This document shows positions 1 to 10,311 of a stretch of DNA of 57,500 nt, piece by piece. Each line of letters begins with the position of its first letter. Within the stretch, counting starts at the first letter, position 1. This stretch comes from Mesostigma viride (taxonomy: Eukaryota > Streptophyta > Mesostigmatophyceae > Mesostigmatales > Mesostigmataceae), in contig RPFO01000022.1 in the NCBI GenBank assembly GCA_009746045.1, forward strand, positions 4,420,702 to 4,478,201. The letters run 5' to 3'. A program made the translations under genes and the position numbers. Under the pieces are notes generated by a model. It searched no databases. It was not told the origin of the DNA and saw only the letters and a program-made list of their open reading frames with translations.

Positions 1-1
1 G

Positions 2-51
<50 letters not shown>

Positions 52-240
52 GTGGGTGGGTGGAGGGATGGAAGGATGGAGGGGCGGGTGGGTGGGTGGG
101 TGGGTGGGTGGGTGGGTGGGTGGGTGGATGGATGGAGGGATGGAGGGGTGGGTGGGTGGGTGGGTGGGTGGATGGGTGGGTGGGTGGGTGGGTGGGTGGG
201 TGGGTGGGGGGGGGGGGGTGTGTGTGTGTGTGTGTGTCGG
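1..240. repeat. TG and GGTG/GGAT simple repeat at the outer edge of palindrome 1
   Basis: Dinucleotide TG repeats pass into GGTG, GGGT and GGAT tracts and then a run of G before the palindrome arm starts near 232. The long open frames here (VGGW and CVCV peptides) only reflect the repeat. At the other end of the palindrome (7,044-7,075) the same kind of boundary appears as a C run, as expected for a mirrored structure. Confidence 0.9.
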
Positions 241-1352
241 CGTGTGTATATTAGCCGAGCAGATTTGTTGCCGGCATGCTCAATAGTGCACGGAGAAGGG
301 CCGGGAAGTCGGGGGAATCGGGCAGTAAGCGAATCAGCAAGCAAACACGGCCGGGCAGCGGGCGGATATGTCCCGCACGTATATGTGCCCTTTGGCACGC
401 CCATTGTAGCTGGAAAATCAGTTCAGGTTGTCCTGGTTATGTCCTTGCCTAACAGCGCAATTGTCGCCCGCCCATGGCCAGTACACACGGTAAATGGCCC
501 GACGCACAATCGTACGAGCTTCTTCCAAATTTATGACTAGTGCTGCCACCATATATGTGCGCATGATGGTGCCCCATCGGCGTGCCTAGGGTCACCTACC
601 CTGGGCTACGTCACGGAATGATGCCACAGGCCGGGCAAAGTGTAAGGATATAGAACCGTGTACACACCAATGTTCTATGCCCGACTCTATTTCCACGGAC
701 CCGGTTCTTTGCCCAATGATCCGGGCCGGTGCGTGGGCGGGCCCAGCCGACACACTCAGTCCACCCACCCAATTCTGCGGCGTGCCTAGCCAGTCAGCCG
801 AATAGCCATAGCTGAACTCGGCCGTGCCGGCCGGCGCCTAGCAGCCCTGGAGACGAACGGCCGGTCCACTAGGCACTCACCGCGTCCACCAGCCAAGCGG
901 CCAACACAACGCGCGCACCGCATCGACACTAAGCATAGCCTCCCACAAACCCGCAAACAAGCATCCTTGAGCGGTCGTGTCCATGCAATATGTGTCACCC
1001 GTGCAATTGCATCACCGGGGAGAAAGCGAGTCGATCAGACGTGGGCATCACTTCATCAAGTGAACGGGGGGGGGAAGGGGGGTTACCTGGTTGTATGCGT
1101 GGAGGAAGTCGCCGGCCAGCACAATGGGCCACGTGGCCTTCCACTCGGCCATGTCCGGGTCGCCGTCGGTTCAGTGCCCATGTCCGACAACCGTCATGCG
1201 CCTCCCCCGCCCGTCGTCTTCGGCGTCCCATCGGGTCACCTCGCGAACCTCGACCAGGGGACGGGGAACCGCACCGGATGTTTCGTGAATACGGATGTCG
1301 CGATCTCGGACTGGATAGCGGGGGGTCCGTTGCGGCCGCCGTCGGTCGTCCA

Positions 1353-2435
1353 TCAGCACCCGCACCCGCGGCGCTGGGACCCCACGAACAGCACGTCGCG
1401 GACCACGTCCTGAAAGCACCAGCATCGCCCTTCGCCGTGGACCCACACGTCACGCTCTGCGTACAAGACAAGGCTTGTCACGCGGCCGGCTGCAGTGGGG
1501 TGCAGTCGCTCGAAGAACCTGTTCGCCGCCTCGTGACATGCCAGCAACTTGGTATCCCGGGGGACCTCGAGAAACATCACGGGTTGGAAGGCAGCTGACT
1601 CGGCCGGTGATGTGTATTGGGGTCCGCCGGAACCGCCAGCGGCCAGGACCCCCCCGTATGGAAACCCCGTCGCGAGCGCGACCGTCTTGGCGCCCAAGAA
1701 AGACACGAGACGGACTCCTGGGGATCGCCGCCCGGAACTTCCGGGCAGCCTGCCAGGGCCGCGGCAATGTCGGTGCGCGTGGCGGGTGGAACGGCTAGCG
1801 AGAGTATGTTCCGCATGCACAATGGCCGGCTCGCCCACAACCAGCAAGTGGCACGGGTACGTACGCCCGGCCGCACTCGCCGCTACAAGGGCGCCGATCA
1901 CAGCGTGCCTGCACAGGGTCCTACGTTGGAACGGCGCTGTGCCGTCAAGTGGTGTCTCTACGGGGCCGTCCACCGCGGCGACTTCTAGCAACATCGCGGT
2001 GGGCCGGTCCGGGTGCAGTGGGACCCTCGCCAGGAAGCCTGGGAACTTCCGCCAGTCCACGAGGAACGGGGGCACACCGTGTAGGTCGTCGCTGACCGGC
2101 GGGTTGGCGGGGTTGACGCCGTCGTGGAGTATGACCCGGATAAGGCACGCCCCCGAGAAACGGAAGTCGCTGGGCTCCGCGGGTATGCCCAGTCGCCATT
2201 CGACGTGCAAGAACGCCCTGTCCGCGTCAGGGCCGGGCCGCAGGTGGCACTCCCGGTATGTCGGCCACACATCCGCCCAGGCAACGGGGCAGGTCGCCAT
2301 GAACTTCATGGCCATTGCCGCACTCGACTCGCACGCCTTTTCGATCATCAACTGTAGTTGGTGCCCTCCGAACGGCGAGAATGTTTGTGGCCCTCGAGCA
2401 CCCATGTCTGATTCCACCCTTGACCACACTTCCAT
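1353..2435 (-). pseudogene. A1 (left copy): unrecognised 360-aa ORF with an apparently out-of-frame middle
   Basis: I do not recognise this protein. It opens at an ATG at 2435 and stays open for 360 codons. The first 200 residues look like a genuine globular protein, with motifs such as FMATCPVAWADVW, FRFSGACLIRVILHD and PPFLVDWRKFPGFLARVPLH. A later block, from SFLGAKTVALATGF through RFFERL to CFQDVVRDVLFVG, also looks coding. Between them about 45 residues are rich in Arg, His, Ser and Gly, while another frame of the same DNA reads MRNILSLAVPPATRTDIAAAL. The right-arm copy keeps that better-looking frame. An 8-nt difference and a second shift therefore seem to cancel here, leaving an open but altered protein. 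An unrecognised small intron is the alternative. Transcription runs outward from the palindrome centre. Confidence 0.5.
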
Positions 2436-2565
2436 GGCCGACGAAATGGCGCGTCCAACGTCCAGTCCAACTCGCTACAATGTCGACAGCACGTGGGTCG
2501 CGCGTGTCCCGCTGGTACTAGAACTCGATGGCTCACGCCCGAGCAATGCCGCCGATCACGCAGTG

Positions 2566-2572
2566 TATATAA
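2566..2572 (-). promoter_or_regulatory. TATA-like box upstream of A1 (left copy)
   Basis: On the minus strand the sequence TTATATA lies 130 bp upstream of the A1 ATG at 2435, in the same position as in the right arm. The assignment rests on sequence and position alone. Confidence 0.4.
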
Positions 2573-3427
2573 GCACGAAGACGTCTGCGATGGTTGAGAC
2601 GCACACGCAAATCCGGTCGCCGCCGCGGCCGACGCACCGTCCATGTATGTTTGTTGGGCACAGTTTTGGCGGGAGTTTTTTACGCGAGAGCGAACTGTCA
2701 ACGGCGGCACCAACTCCGCAGCTTCGCACGTGTACTGTCGTTTGTGATGGTGTCCATTGTAGACTGTTATTGTTGATAGCGGCGGCCGGCGAGCGCTCCC
2801 GGAAGCCACGCCTCGTCACGTGGGGACGGCGTCGCGCTGCGTGTTTTCAGACAGGGACAGCTACAAACTAGCGAGGGCCAGGGCACGTGACGTGACACGG
2901 TTAAGCGCGACAGACACGTGAGTCGGGACTACTGTCAGTGAAAGGTAGTGTGGTCACACGCTTTGAAGTTGTTGATAGTACATACCACGGGCGTGCACCG
3001 TATGCGATTGGCGAATTCAGCTGATGCGCTGGTACCTGTCAAGACGGACTAATCCAGCACGTTACTATGGGATACACCGCGACGGCAACGATTACTGTCG
3101 TTCACAATACAAGCGGACGTCCCGGATTCCAACGCCCAAGGTCTGCCATGCGTGGTACTATACAGCAATGGAGTAGCCAAGAGATACGTATACATGCTCG
3201 GGCACGACAATCGCCGACCGTTATCACCCCAAGCACAGTCCGTGGCGAGATGAAACAGGTGACGTGGCCACAGGGCAGTGTGTAGGCAACCGCGGCGCAG
3301 AGATAAAGGGGCGCAGGTTTGCACCCACGACCCACGTCGTTCCAAATTGGAAAAACCATTATGTGGAAAAACCAGGACACCGAGTGTTCCCGTACTTCTT
3401 ACTTGTAATATCGCCGTGTCGACAATA

Positions 3428-4264
3428 ATGTCGGGCGCCAACGGGGAAGGGGAACCTGCTGACAACCGTGGTCCACCACTGCCGCCGCCATTTACGGCGG
3501 AGGTGAGAGAGGGGGTCTGGCCGCCCATCTCGCTCGCTGTTGATCGCTTACGTATGTCCGAGCAGAATACGTTTACGCGCGCGGCTGCTGTAGCCGCGGC
3601 CGTCCGAGTGCCGGAGGCCGGGTTCGAGGACGCTGACCAAGTCCGTTGCGAGATAAGAACTCGCTCGGCTCCGGTGGAGTACATCCGGGAAGCAGCGGCG
3701 ACTGTGCTGCGAGCTCGCGAGGACATTGCGGAAATCATCCGCAGGCTTCCCGCCGCATGGAGGACCGGGCACGCGAACGCACACGCGTACGAGATTGTGG
3801 TGTCCCTGCTGCTCCAAATCGTCTCCCTCGCACTCGGGGGGGCGAGGGAGCTTAACGAGCTTGTCGCGAACCTGAGTATTGGGCACCAGTTTCCCATCGT
3901 GCCACAGGTTGTGTCCGATGCACGAGCCCGCCGGGAGGTGCACCTGAGGGGCTCTCACAACGCCTTGGCCGCGGAGTGTCAGCACCTTGCGCACTCGGTG
4001 CTGGAGCTCACGACAGGGGTCGCCGACCGTGTGTTCATCACCCTCAACCCGTTCTCCATCTACACCTCCCGCGATACTCCGCACGAGAGGCGACAGTTGA
4101 ACCAACTCAACCTGACGGTTGATGTAGTTGGTGGCCGGGAGCTCGACGCCACCGACGTGTTCGACGAGTTCGTAGACCAACCGGACTGGTCGGTCGTCGA
4201 GACCGAGCACCATTGGCGTGCCGACACGGGTGCTCCAGGAGCCTGGGAGCATGGGAGCAATTAG
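3428..4264 (+). CDS. A2: unrecognised 278-aa protein in the unique centre of palindrome 1
   Basis: The frame is open from 3278, but the first ATG is at 3428 in a favourable context (ACAATAATGTCG), giving 278 residues and a TAG stop at 4264. The N-terminus is proline-rich (RGPPLPPPFTAEV). The centre is a long amphipathic helical stretch with the hydrophobic segment EIVVSLLLQIVSLALGGA at about residues 125-142. The C-terminal part looks like beta-rich globular sequence (VADRVFITLNPFSIY, LNLTVDVVGGRELDATDVF). There are no cysteine clusters, and I see no catalytic motif I can name. It is single-copy here, unlike the genes in the arms. A structural protein of a viral or transposon system is only a guess. 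Confidence 0.55.
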   Translation: MSGANGEGEPADNRGPPLPPPFTAEVREGVWPPISLAVDRLRMSEQNTFTRAAAVAAAVRVPEAGFEDADQVRCEIRTRSAPVEYIREAAATVLRAREDIAEIIRRLPAAWRTGHANAHAYEIVVSLLLQIVSLALGGARELNELVANLSIGHQFPIVPQVVSDARARREVHLRGSHNALAAECQHLAHSVLELTTGVADRVFITLNPFSIYTSRDTPHERRQLNQLNLTVDVVGGRELDATDVFDEFVDQPDWSVVETEHHWRADTGAPGAWEHGSN

Positions 4265-4688
4265 AGACACAGTAAAGCAGCGGTGAGTTCTGAGAGTCTT
4301 TTCCAAGTGACGGGTCTGGACCGACAACCCCCGCCAAACCAACGGGCATTCTCAACAAAATCGACTCGAACTCTGCTCTCCGCACATCAGGCACTTTCAC
4401 ACAGAGGGGAGGGATATCACGCAGCGCGACGCCGTCCCCACGTGACGAGGCGTGGCTTCCGGGAGCGCTCGCCGGCCGCCGCTATCAACAATAACAGTCT
4501 ACAATGGACACCATCACAAACGACAGTACACGTGCGAAGCTGCGGAGTTGGTGCCGCCGTTGACAGTTCGCTCTCGCGTAAAAAACTCCCGCCAAACCTG
4601 TGCCCAACAAACATACATGGACGGTGCGTCGGCCGCGGCGGCGACCGGATTTGCGTGTGCGTCTCAACCATCGCAGACGTCTTCGTGC

Positions 4689-4695
4689 TTATATA
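4689..4695 (+). promoter_or_regulatory. TATA-like box upstream of A1 (right copy)
   Basis: TTATATA sits 131 bp before the ATG at 4826, in otherwise GC-rich DNA, mirrored at 2566-2572. A core promoter is plausible but untested. Confidence 0.4.
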
Positions 4696-4825
4696 CACTG
4701 CGTGATCGGCGGCATTGCTCGGGCGTGAGCCATCGAGTTCTAGTACCAGCGGGACACGCGCGACCCACGTGCTGTCGACATTGTAGCGAGTTGGACTGGA
4801 CGTTGGACGCGCCATTTCGTCGGCC

Positions 4826-5921
4826 ATGGAAGTGTGGTCAAGGGTGGAATCAGACATGGGTGCTCGAGGGCCACAAACATTCTCGCCGTTCGGAGGGCAC
4901 CAACTACAGTTGATGATCGAAAAGGCGTGCGAGTCGAGTGCGGCAATGGCCATGAAGTTCATGGCGACCTGCCCCGTTGCCTGGGCGGATGTGTGGCCGA
5001 CATACCGGGAGTGCCACCTGCGGCCCGGCCCTGACGCGGACAGGGCGTTCTTGCACGTCGAATGGCGACTGGGCATACCCGCGGAGCCCAGCGACTTCCG
5101 TTTCTCGGGGGCGTGCCTTATCCGGGTCATACTCCACGACGGCGTCAACCCCGCCAACCCGCCGGTCAGCGACGACCTACACGGTGTGCCCCCGTTCCTC
5201 GTGGACTGGCGGAGGTTCCCAGGCTTCCTGGCGAGGGTCCCACTGCACCCGGACCGGCCCACCGCGATGTTGCTAGAAGCCGCCGCGGTGGACGGCCCCG
5301 TAGAGACACCACTTGACGGCACAGCGCCGTTCCAACGTAGGACCCTGTGCAGGCACGCTGTGATCGGCGCCCTTCGTACGCCCGGCCGCACTCGCCGCTA
5401 CAAGGGCGCCCGTGCCACCCGCTGGTTGTGGGCGAGCCGGCCATCGAGGACCCCTGCATGCGGAACATACTCTCGCTAGCCGTTCCACCCGCCACGCGCA
5501 CCGACATTGCCGCGGCCCTGGCAGGCTGCCCGAAAGTTCCGGGCGGCGATCCCCAGGAGTCCGTCTCGTGTCTTTCTTGGGCGCCAAGACAGTCGCGCTC
5601 GCGACGGGGTTTCCATACGGGGGGGTCCTGGCCGCTGGCGGTTCCGGCGGACCCCAATACACATCACCGGCCGAGTCAGCTGCCTTCCAACCCGTGATGT
5701 TTCTCGAGGTCCCCCGGGATACCAAGTTGCTGGCATGTCACGAGGCGGCGAAGAGGTTCTTCGAGCGACTGCACCCCACTGCAGCCGGCCGCGTGACAAG
5801 CCTTGTCTTGTACGCGGAGCGTGACGTGTGGGTCCACGGCGAAGGGCGATGCCGGTGCTTTCAGGACGTGGTCCGCGACGTGCTGTTCGTGGGGTCCCAG
5901 CGCCGCGGGTGCGGGTGCTGA
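4826..5921 (+). pseudogene. A1 (right copy): frame-broken duplicate of the unrecognised gene
   Basis: The start ATG at 4826 and the first 183 or so residues match the left copy almost exactly (VEAAAVDG there, EAAAVDG here). At about 5,372 a block of roughly 29 bp is inverted relative to the left arm, and the ORF runs into a stop at 5,477-5,479. Downstream, recognisable protein continues in other frames: first GEPAIEDPCMRNILSLAV and DIAAALAGCPKVPGGD, then SFLGAKTVALATGFPYGG to the stop at 5921. The copy therefore needs at least two frame changes and is probably non-functional, unless very small introns are involved. Further coding-like fragments follow (see 5917-6183). Confidence 0.6.
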
Positions 5922-6183
5922 TGGACGACCGACGGCGGCCGCAACGGACCCCCCGCTATCCAGTCCGAGATCGCGACATCCGTATTCACGAAACATCCGG
6001 TGCGGTTCCCCGTCCCCTGGTCGAGGTTCGCGAGGTGACCCGATGGGACGCCGAAGACGACGGGCGGGGGAGGCGCATGACGGTTGTCGGACATGGGCAC
6101 TGAACCGACGGCGACCCGGACATGGCCGAGTGGAAGGCCACGTGGCCCATTGTGCTGGCCGGCGACTTCCTCCACGCATACAA
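5917..6183 (+). pseudogene. Coding-like fragments downstream of A1 (mirrored at about 1,091-1,357)
   Basis: Directly after the A1 stop a different frame reads RVRVLMDDRRRPQRTPRYPV and VPRPLVEVREVTRWDAEDD up to a stop at 6103. Another then reads MAEWKATWPIVLAGDFLHAY, ending at CAG followed by GTAACC, a possible splice donor at 6184. These may be the original C-terminal half of A1 after further frameshifts, or exons of a following gene. The mirrored segment in the left arm has the same open frames. No family was recognised. Confidence 0.3.
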
Positions 6184-7043
6184 CCAGGTAACCCCCCTTC
6201 CCCCCCCCGTTCACTTGATGAAGTGATGCCCACGTCTGATCGACTCGCTTTCTCCCCGGTGATGCAATTGCACGGGTGACACATATTGCATGGACACGAC
6301 CGCTCAAGGATGCTTGTTTGCGGGTTTGTGGGAGGCTATGCTTAGTGTCGATGCGGTGCGCGCGTTGTGTTGGCCGCTTGGCTGGTGGACGCGGTGAGTG
6401 CCTAGTGGACCGGCCGTTCGTCTCCAGGGCTGCTAGGCGCCGGCCGGCACGGCCGAGTTCAGCTATGGCTATTCGGCTGACTGGCTAGGCACGCCGCAGA
6501 ATTGGGTGGGTGGACTGAGTGTGTCGGCTGGGCCCGCCCACGCACCGGCCCGGATCATTGGGCAAAGAACCGGGTCCGTGGAAATAGAGTCGGGCATAGA
6601 ACATTGGTGTGTACACGGTTCTATATCCTTACACTTTGCCCGGCCTGTGGCGTCATTCCGTGACGTAGCCCAGGGTAGGTGACCCTAGGCACGCCGATGG
6701 GGCACCATCATGCGCACATATATGGTGGCAGCACTAGTCATAAATTTGGAAGAAGCTCGTACGATTGTGCGTCGGGCCATTTACCGTGTGTACTGGCCAT
6801 GGGCGGGCGACGATTGCGCTGTAAGGCAAGGACATAACCACGACAACCTGAACTGATTTTCCAGCTACAATGGGCGTGCCAAAGGGCACATATACGTGCG
6901 GGACATATCCGCCCGCTGCCGGGCCGTGTTTGCTTGCTGATTCGCTTACTGCCCGATTCGCCGACTTCCCGGCCCTTCTCCGTGCACTATTGAGCATGTC
7001 GGCAACAAATCTGCTCAGCTAATACGCACACGCCGACACACAC

Positions 7044-7154
7044 AAACACCCCCCCCCCCCCCCCCCCCCCCCCTCCCCTCTTTCATTGTTCATTGGTCTT
7101 TCATTGGTCTTTATTGGCACCGTTGGGACGAGCATGTCACGTACCAATGGAGCA
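7044..7154. other. Junction between the two palindromes
   Basis: A run of about 30 C residues is followed by short repeats of CATTGGTCTTT and then unique sequence up to the start of palindrome 2 near 7,155. No gene is visible. Confidence 0.7.
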
Positions 7155-7207
7155 GGGAGAAGCGGAGAGGCAACACAGGAGTGGCACACACTGCTCTGCC
7201 GGAGTGC

Positions 7208-8248
7208 TCACCACGGCCACGAGGGCAGGAACACGCGCGTTGGCAGTGCCCCGGCGCACAACACCCGCCCGCCCGCACGCTCGGCGAAGCGGATGCACGC
7301 CCACGTCCTCTCGGGCTTCCGCAACAGCCAGCCCTGCACGTCACAGATGACCTCGTCCGCATTGTCGCCCGTGTGGTCGCCCACATCGCGCCACATTGCG
7401 CCAAACCACGCCCGGAAACCCTCGGAGAGCCGGTCATGGCAGGTGGGCACGGTGACGTTGAGACGCATGAGGCACCGCCCCGAGGTGTACAACGGCTGCG
7501 GGACGCGGGCGGCGGCTCGCTGCACTTCGGCGTACACGTCGGACACCCATTGCCCGTCCGGGGAGACAGCGCACGCGTACAGGCACAAGCAGGTCTGGAC
7601 GCCGCTCGGACACCCGCGGTTGAGCGCAACGCTGAGCGCGGCCATCACGGTGCCGAAGAAACGAACGCCATTCTTGACGCCAAAAGCAGTGGCGAACACG
7701 CCAGCGAAGCAGAGCATGATGTACTCGGCGCTCGCCGCCACCCGCTCGTCACGGGAGTCAAGGCACGCCCAGGCCAGGGCATACGTCCTTGTCAGCTGAC
7801 AGGACGCCTTGACCCCTCGGGCCTCCTCGACGGGGTCGTTGAACCCCACCAGGGACTTTAGCAGCCTGTAGTGCTCCGTCGTCAGCGAGGACGCCGGCCC
7901 GGGCGTGAGCGCCCTCGCGACGACGTACGTGGTAGACATGACGCTGGCGCCCGGGACGTCCGCGGCCGCAGCAAGCCTGCCGAGGGACAGCACGTGCGCT
8001 TGCGCGACCGGGAAATCGGACCGGGACACGCTCGCAGTGAGCTGATCCGACACGGGCTCGAGCCCGGCCCGGGCGTCCTCCACTCGGGTACGAATGATGT
8101 TCACAACGTCGTCGACCAGGTACATCCCCAGTGGGTCGATGGAGGTCATGAAGACGTGCGTCAATTTGCGGAGGTCTTGAACGGATAAGTAAGGGACGAG
8201 AGACGGAAGGATGACCGATAGCTCGTGGAGCCCCTCTGAGCGGTACAT
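7208..8248 (-). CDS. B1 (left copy): unrecognised 346-aa protein
   Basis: I choose the ATG at 8248, which gives a protein beginning [20 protein letters not shown] and ending FLPSWPW. An upstream in-frame ATG at 8557 would add about 100 residues, but that stretch is Arg/Ser/Pro-rich and not protein-like. In the other arm it is severed by an insertion while the 346-aa part stays intact. The protein is mostly alpha-helical in appearance. It has a hydrophobic region around [19 protein letters not shown], and Cys/Trp-containing segments later ([31 protein letters not shown]). I recognise no family. The gene is transcribed outward from the palindrome centre and divergently from B2. Conservation of an open frame in both arms argues that it is a real gene. 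Confidence 0.6.
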   Translation of the reverse strand: MYRSEGLHELSVILPSLVPYLSVQDLRKLTHVFMTSIDPLGMYLVDDVVNIIRTRVEDARAGLEPVSDQLTASVSRSDFPVAQAHVLSLGRLAAAADVPGASVMSTTYVVARALTPGPASSLTTEHYRLLKSLVGFNDPVEEARGVKASCQLTRTYALAWACLDSRDERVAASAEYIMLCFAGVFATAFGVKNGVRFFGTVMAALSVALNRGCPSGVQTCLCLYACAVSPDGQWVSDVYAEVQRAAARVPQPLYTSGRCLMRLNVTVPTCHDRLSEGFRAWFGAMWRDVGDHTGDNADEVICDVQGWLLRKPERTWACIRFAERAGGRVLCAGALPTRVFLPSWPW

Positions 8249-8649
8249 CTTCGTCGACGGGGTTCGGCGATGGCGACGGCATGCCCGGCACGTCCTCGCA
8301 AGGGCTTTACGGAGTCGAGACGAGGCCGTGTCGGGACCATCATCCGGGCGCGGAAATGGACAGTCCCGCGACGTTGCTCTGCGCTGCCACGGGAAAAGTG
8401 CAACCACCCCACACTGTCGGACGGCGGTCTGTCCGACGACGACGGCAACGAACCGGCCTCGCCCGTCTTGACAAGTATCCGTGCATCCCGGGGCTGCAGG
8501 TCTGACAGTAACCACGTCCTGTGACTTTCTTGGCACCGTCTTACCGATACTGACCATCCAAGTGACAGTCGGTCCTGTGACACGCAGCTTGCTTGCGATG
8601 GTTCACCCAGCATTGCCACGTGCCCCGACCCTCACGTGTCCTTTGTCCT
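8249..8649. promoter_or_regulatory. Probable shared upstream region of divergent genes B1 and B2 (left arm)
   Basis: B1 runs leftward from 8248 and the B2 exons run rightward. About 400 bp separates the B1 ATG from an ATG at 8650, whose short frame (MSKLKPESGFADGCTC, 44 codons) could be a first exon or leader of B2. I could not find a splice donor that joins it to the B2 exon at about 8,987-9,120. No sharp promoter motif stands out. Confidence 0.3.
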
Positions 8650-8986
8650 ATGTCTAAGCTGAAGCCAGAGTCCGGGTTCGCGGACGGTTGCACATGCTTA
8701 CTTTTCCAAGACAATCATCGCCACGATTTGACTAGGGCCGATTCAGAAGCGCGAAGCTTTCACCAACGAGATTACATCACTGCATAGCACCAATTAAGCG
8801 GCAACAACGACGATAGTGCTGGGAATACACAATTGCCGCTTTGTCTGATCGGCCGCGAGTGCGCCGGGCATCGATATTTTGTAAGTCTAGTGGGCGACGT
8901 TCCCACCCGAGGATATACGCATATATATATATGCGATGGCCACCTGGGACCCCTTACGTATTACCAGGGCTTGAGCTCGCACTAGA

Positions 8987-10004
8987 GCTCGGGCATGGGC
9001 CAGGGTACTGTTTCAAACCGGCTTGGACCTGCTCGTCCACGATGCGTGGGCGTTTTCTCGCGACGAGTGGCCGGATCGCCTCTACGTGTACGAGTTACTC
9101 ATCGCGTTCAAGGCCTGCAGGTAATTAATGCCGCAGCCGTTGTCGTCGATACTTTCTTCTCCGCCGGCAGCTGGCGTCGACGATGGGATGTTACCCCGCG
9201 GTGCTGTTTTCGAGTGTCAATAAATCCCGTACTATAGATAGGGCCCTATGCGGCAATGTAGCCGGTATGGACAAACTAGTGGCAACCTTTTCAGCGAGTG
9301 ATATATTCAGGCGATGCTCGGCATAAACCGGTCAGTTGACGACCATGAGCCAGGGTTGGGATAACTAACAACCTGCGGCTGTCTCCTTGATCACCGTGGC
9401 AATTGCGTTTTTTTACTGCAGCGTGTGGGATCCGTGCAACGGCCTGACAAGCTGTCTGCCAGACCCCAATATCCCATGCCTGGTGGGCGGCATCGAGCGA
9501 AAGAGGTTCGGCGGCAGCCGAGACGGGATCATCCGCACCGCGCTGCACAAGCTATACAAGTGCCTGACTGTCTTGCTGAAGACTAATTCGCTGCACCAGA
9601 CGGAGAAACAGCGGGTCGCGACGTTGGTCGTCCAATTGCGAGTAATTGCCTCCTTCTACTGGCGGAAGGAGGATGGCGAGTGGGACGCCGGCCACACTAC
9701 TGCATACCAAATAGTGGAGGGTCAATTGTATGACCTAGTTGATTCTGACGGTGACCGCATCCCAGAGCACTACATGGTAGCTTGCCCCGCCGTGACGGGG
9801 ACTGTTCGGTCTGCCCGTCAGGGCTGGGCACTAAGGCAGCCGGATCGTCCACGTGTGCGTCCCACCGGCTGGAATTCACAACCTTCCGCCCCTACCGACC
9901 CCTGGTACCAGGCGGCCGCCCCACACGGCGTTGGACCCCCCGCCCCCACCCGTGACCCCCCCACCCCGGGTCCCCAGTGGTTGGAGTTAATGGGGCGCAC
10001 CTGA
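8987..10004 (+). CDS. B2 (left copy): unrecognised spliced gene, partial at the 5' end
   Basis: Two exons can be joined with confidence. The first, from at most 8,975 to 9120, reads ARVLFQTGLDLLVHDAWAFS and DRLYVYELLIAFKAC. It ends at CTGCAG followed by GTAATTAATG. The intron is 301 bp (9121-9421), with ACTAACAAC near its 3' part and TTTTTTTACTGCAG as acceptor. The second exon (9422-10004) continues in phase as SVWDPCNGLTSCLPDPN, then IRTALHKLYKCLTVLLK, a helical middle and a Pro-rich tail ending GPQWLELMGRT. The apparent start of the downstream ORF is a TTG inside the intron, so it is not a true start. The true 5' exon is unresolved; a donor-like TTTTGTAAGT lies at 8,877-8,886. I recognise no family. 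Confidence 0.6.
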
Positions 10005-10311
10005 TTGTTGCTGGGGCGCACCTGATTGTCGGGGAAGCCCGGCCGGGGACAGACCCGATTGGCGACGACTTGGGCAAGAGGGGGGTGCGTACGTTGAAAG
10101 GGGGGTTAAACGTCGGTCCCATGCGGAGGATTGATCATGACCCCTTTTCACCCGCGCTGAGAAGGAGCTAACGTTGTATTCACCCCTTTTTCACCCCCCT
10201 TTAGCCGCTCTAGTCTGAATGATAACTTGTGCCGAGACAGGCGTGAATTTTTCACCCCTTTCTGACCTCGTTTTCACCCCCTTTTCACCCCAAACTCACC
10301 CCCCCCCCCCC

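Larger units (their letters stand above)
232..2843. repeat. Palindrome 1, left arm
   Basis: This segment is the near-identical reverse complement of 4418-7043. The inner limit is sharp: the GCGCTGCGTG ending at 2843 pairs with CACGCAGCGC starting at 4418. The outer limit is the GTGTGTCGGCGTG block at about 226-245, which pairs with CACGCCGACACAC near 7,030-7,043. The arm carries one copy of gene A1 and about 1 kb of weakly coding or non-coding sequence beyond its stop. Differences between the arms are few: short indels plus one about 29 bp inverted block. Confidence 0.92.
4418..7043. repeat. Palindrome 1, right arm
   Basis: Reverse complement of 232-2843, separated from it by a unique 1,574 bp centre. 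It holds the second A1 copy. The main structural difference from the left arm is a short block near 5,372-5,406 in opposite orientation, next to an 8-nt length difference near 5,448. The arm ends at a run of about 30 C residues (7,048-7,075). Confidence 0.92.
7155..10311. repeat. Palindrome 2, left arm
   Basis: Reverse complement of 11,939-13,945 joined to 19,642-20,796. The outer limit is GGGAGAAGCGGAGAGGCAAC at 7,155, matching 20,777-20,796. The inner limit is a C run at 10,300-10,311, matching a G run at 11,939-11,948. It carries gene B1 on the minus strand and B2 on the plus strand. Identity between the arms is very high; B1 differs by only a couple of visible residue changes. This arm is uninterrupted and provides the empty site for the element inserted in the right arm. 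Confidence 0.93.

Noticed and set aside
1-240. Telomere or subtelomere end
   Set aside because: TG and GGTG tracts are not a regular telomere motif, and a left chromosome end should be C-rich on this strand.
1549-2871. 440-codon plus-strand frame across palindrome 1
   Set aside because: It is antisense to A1, with Ser/Thr/Arg/Pro-rich composition typical of a GC-rich shadow frame.
232-7043. Palindromes as mere assembly artefacts from hairpin reads
   Set aside because: The arms differ by a micro-inversion, indels and a 5.7-kb insertion, and each has a unique spacer, which argues for real duplications. Read-level confirmation would still be worthwhile.
8249-8557. N-terminal extension of B1 from the ATG at 8557
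   Set aside because: The extension is Arg/Ser/Pro-rich, is interrupted by the element in the other arm, and reads like a promoter region that happens to be open.
9387-9421. Start of B2 at 9387
   Set aside because: The codon there is TTG and lies in the pyrimidine tract of a well-formed intron acceptor.
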